A stretch of 9,868 bases of DNA from Accumulibacter sp. (GTDB taxonomy: Bacteria; Pseudomonadota; Gammaproteobacteria; Burkholderiales; Rhodocyclaceae): NCBI GenBank assembly GCA_031276375.1, contig JAISNE010000271.1, positions 1-9,868 of the forward strand. The letters are read 5' to 3'. The stretch's first letter is position 1; each line of letters opens with the position of its first letter. Shown one piece after another: positions 8,587 through 9,868 of the stretch. Position numbers and translations under genes: made by a program. The notes under the pieces are model-generated. The model saw only the letters and a list, made by a program, of their open reading frames with translations. It was not told where the DNA came from and ran no database searches.

Positions 8587-8690
8587 GCCCAGCGCCGTGG
8601 CGTAAGGTTCCGCGCGGCCGCGTCGCCAAAGGGCGGCGGTACGCGAGCCTGCGGCTCGCATTGCGGGCGAGACGCCCGCGCTCCCGGTTG
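8587..8690. repeat. Spacer between copies B and C with two short hairpins
   Basis: This GC-rich stretch has two adjacent perfect 7-bp hairpins: GCGAGCC-TGC-GGCTCGC (8643-8659) and GCGGGCG-AGA-CGCCCGC (8663-8679). The second resembles a dispersed repeat common in several GC-rich proteobacteria. No ribosome-binding site or coding pattern is seen, and no gene is called here. Confidence 0.6.
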
Positions 8691-8769
8691 TTCAGAGGAC
8701 GGTAATATTTGCGGCGCGAAGCGCCGGTAACTGACTGTCCTCTGTCTTCTGTCCTCTGTCCTCCGAAAT
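8691..8769. repeat. Heptad-repeat palindromic element, copy C
   Basis: It starts with TTCAGAGGAC like copies A and B, but the left heptad arm is cut short. The core CGGCGC-GAA-GCGCCG is at 8712-8726, and a full right arm (TGTCCTC/TGTCTTC heptads) runs to the shared edge TCCTCCGAAAT at 8769. It directly abuts the promoter and leader of the lipoprotein gene. Confidence 0.8.
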
Positions 8770-8801
8770 GGAATAAAATCGCTCCACACTGATTTCGGAG
8801 G
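8760..8801 (+). promoter_or_regulatory. Inverted repeat pairing repeat edge with lipoprotein ribosome-binding site
   Basis: CCTCCGAAAT (8760-8769) is the exact inverse of ATTTCGGAGG (8792-8801), with a 22-base loop. The 3' arm contains the GGAGG Shine-Dalgarno sequence, five bases before the ATG at 8806 (8802-8805 is the four-base spacer CTCG). An RNA started upstream of 8760 would bury this site in a 10-bp stem. An RNA started inside the loop would not. The same arrangement recurs at 9695-9736. A regulatory role is inferred. Confidence 0.5.
8774..8779 (+). promoter_or_regulatory. Candidate -10 box TAAAAT for the lipoprotein gene
   Basis: TAAAAT is the only good -10-like hexamer near the lipoprotein start and would give a leader of roughly 20 bases. 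The corresponding -35 position (around 8751) falls in the TGTCCTC heptads and does not match the consensus. The identical box recurs at 9709-9714 in the second copy. Confidence 0.4.
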
Positions 8802-8805
8802 CTCG

Positions 8806-9345
8806 ATGATGCCGCGTTCCGTCCTTTCCCGATTCCGCCGCCGGATTCTGATCTGGTCGCTCCTCGCGCTCTCGGCGTGCGCCGGTTACGGCGGCAGCGA
8901 TCTGCGGCCCGGCGAGTCGGCGCTCGCGGACGTCATCGCCTCGATGGGAACGCCGGCGATGCGCTGGAAGGACGCGGACGGGCGTGAACAACTGGCCTAT
9001 CCGCGCGGCCCGGCGGGGACGCAGACCTTCATGGTATTCATGGCGCCGAACGGCCGTCTGGAGCGGATCGAAAAGGTGCTCGACGCGGCGCATTTCGGTT
9101 TGATCCAGAGCGACCGGAGCGACATGGCCAGCGTCCTGCGCCTGCTGGGGCCGGTGACGCCGCGAAACGACGTTTATTTCGAGGCGCGCGACGAACGGGT
9201 GTGGTCATGGCTGTTTTGCGACAGTTGGAACCAGGAAGCCTATTTCGACGTGCTGTTCGACGGCACGACGGGAATCGTGCGAACCACCCAACAGCGTCAG
9301 AACCTGAGCGGATGGGACGGCGTCGCGCCGGGCTGCGGACATTGA
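8806..9345 (+). CDS. Small lipoprotein with BamE/SmpA-like modules
   Basis: The 179-residue product has a basic start (RFRRR), a hydrophobic stretch and a lipobox LSAC with Cys25 as the lipidated residue. It should therefore be an envelope lipoprotein. Residue 26 is Ala rather than Asp, which favours outer-membrane sorting. The mature part looks like two related modules of the SmpA/OmlA (BamE-like) type. The first is at about 36-92 (GESALADVIASMGTP, then TFMVFMAPNGRLERIEKVL). The second is at about 98-163 (SDMASVLRLLGPVTP, then YFDVLFDGTTGIVRTT). Each has a short helix ending in a G-P turn and then beta strands. Cysteines at 138 and 177 are available for a disulfide. GGAGG lies just upstream. 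It is not a standard BamE (usually about 110-150 residues with one module), and its function is unknown. A nearly identical copy begins at 9741. Confidence 0.85.
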   Translation: MMPRSVLSRFRRRILIWSLLALSACAGYGGSDLRPGESALADVIASMGTPAMRWKDADGREQLAYPRGPAGTQTFMVFMAPNGRLERIEKVLDAAHFGLIQSDRSDMASVLRLLGPVTPRNDVYFEARDERVWSWLFCDSWNQEAYFDVLFDGTTGIVRTTQQRQNLSGWDGVAPGCGH

Positions 9346-9596
9346 ACCGGGCTGTTCCCCGGACGGGAACGGAACGCCTTCGGTACTGGGAAAATCGGTT
9401 CGGAATGGCCGGGCGCGCTTTCACTTTCCGCCCGCCATCAGGACTCTCGCCGACTCAAATGTCGTGGGCAGGGCAAAAAAATCGTTCACATTCAGACAAG
9501 TGTGTTTCCCCGACTGGAATATCCCCGTAGCGGGCCGGTGCGGCGGCACGATCTGCGCGATCCTGTGCTGCGCGGAGATCTGGGGGATATGTGGTC
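9346..9596. other. Gap after the lipoprotein gene, no gene seen
   Basis: A small hairpin, GTTCCC (9354-9359) with GGGAAC (9365-9370), follows the stop codon within nine bases, but no T-tract follows, so it is at best a weak terminator. The remainder, to the start of copy D, holds no ribosome-binding site with a convincing frame. A run of seven A (9475-9481) and an AT-richer patch make it look less GC-biased than its surroundings. Confidence 0.5.
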
Positions 9597-9704
9597 GACA
9601 GAGGACAGAGGACAGAGGACAGAAGACAGTAGTATTTGCGGCGCGAAGCGCCGGTAACTGATTGTCTTCCGTCCTCTGACTGACTGTCTTCGGTCCTCCG
9701 AAAT
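9597..9704. repeat. Heptad-repeat palindromic element, copy D
   Basis: The left arm has three GAGGACA units and one GAAGACA unit (about 9601-9628). The core CGGCGC-GAA-GCGCCG is at 9639-9653. The right arm is diverged (TTGTCTTCCGTCCTCTGACTGACTGTC) but ends in the shared TCCTCCGAAAT at 9704. The distance from core to right edge is 8 bp longer than in copy C, showing that heptad number and phase vary between copies. Confidence 0.8.
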
Positions 9705-9868
9705 GGAATAAAATCGCTCCACACTGATTTCGGAGGCTCGATGATGCCGTATTCCGTCCTTTCCCGATTCCGCCGCCGGATTCTGATCTGGTCGCTCCTC
9801 GCGCTCTCGGCGTGCGCCGGTTACGGCGGCAGCGATCTGCGGCCCGGCGAGTCGGCGCTCGCGGACGT
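9693..9868 (+). repeat. Direct duplication of the lipoprotein 5' region (pair of 8758-8933)
   Basis: Bases 9693-9868 match 8758-8933 at 174 of 176 positions, at an offset of 935 bp. The only differences are CGT at 8815-8817 versus TAT at 9750-9752. The match includes the repeat edge, the TAAAAT box and the ribosome-binding site, and continues to the window end. Copies C and D of the heptad element sit at the upstream edges of the two units. Confidence 0.95.
9741..9868 (+). CDS. Second copy of the BamE-like lipoprotein gene (partial, 3' end outside window)
   Basis: The first 42 codons are visible. They differ from the gene at 8806 by a single residue (Tyr4 for Arg4). The signal peptide, LSAC lipobox and start of the first module are unchanged, and the same GGAGG site precedes the ATG. 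Whether the rest stays intact cannot be seen. The near identity including the leader indicates recent tandem duplication or gene conversion. Confidence 0.85.
   Translation, partial: MMPYSVLSRFRRRILIWSLLALSACAGYGGSDLRPGESALAD

Noticed and set aside
8433..8789. - strand frame through the repeats upstream of cbbM
   Set aside because: Composed of translated repeats (PSSEQPGARASRP type), commonly mis-annotated as proteins.
9201..9530. Open frame overlapping the lipoprotein 3' end
   Set aside because: Out of frame with the lipoprotein, no ribosome-binding site, no recognisable sequence.
8506..9704. CRISPR array
   Set aside because: The repeats are palindromic with 7-bp units and irregular distances; there are no regular unique spacers and no cas genes.

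Overview
The window looks like a piece of a GC-rich proteobacterial chromosome, most likely a betaproteobacterium (Rhodocyclales- or Gallionellales-like). The reasons are the codon and GC profile, the type II secretion genes, a form II RuBisCO, and the general and dRS3-like repeats. The lineage is an inference; no rRNA or other marker is present.

Bases 1-6815 carry a type II secretion (T2SS) block on the + strand: the 3' end of gspC, then gspD, gspE, gspL, gspM and gspN. The last five genes are chained by 4-base ATGA stop/start overlaps, so they form one translationally coupled operon for the outer-membrane secretin, the ATPase and the inner-membrane assembly platform. gspF and the pseudopilin genes gspG-K are not between gspE and gspL and must lie elsewhere if the system works.

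A 588-base stretch of repeats separates gspC from gspD. It holds a heptad-repeat palindrome (GAGGACA units) split by a 398-bp non-autonomous insertion element. That element has 19/20 matching terminal inverted repeats resembling IS10 ends and an exact 9-bp target duplication. It carries a decayed transposase tail and a perfect 30-bp dRS3-like palindrome. An inverted arm of the heptad repeat runs into gspD and encodes part of its signal peptide.

Bases 6950-8326 encode, on the - strand and convergent to gspN, a complete form II RuBisCO (cbbM) with all catalytic residues. No cbbR, cbbQ or cbbO is visible. Two short palindromes about 120-145 bases upstream of its start are a plausible LysR-type (CbbR) operator.

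Bases 8506-9868 are a repeat-rich segment. Heptad-repeat palindromes flank a small lipoprotein gene with BamE/SmpA-like modules, and a second nearly identical copy of that gene begins 935 bp downstream and runs off the window. The outer end of the repeat (CCTCCGAAAT) is exactly complementary to the lipoprotein ribosome-binding region in both copies.

The most unusual content is the repeat family itself. It hosts a transposon, has been absorbed into a secretin signal peptide, may control translation of its neighbour and may have driven a tandem gene duplication.
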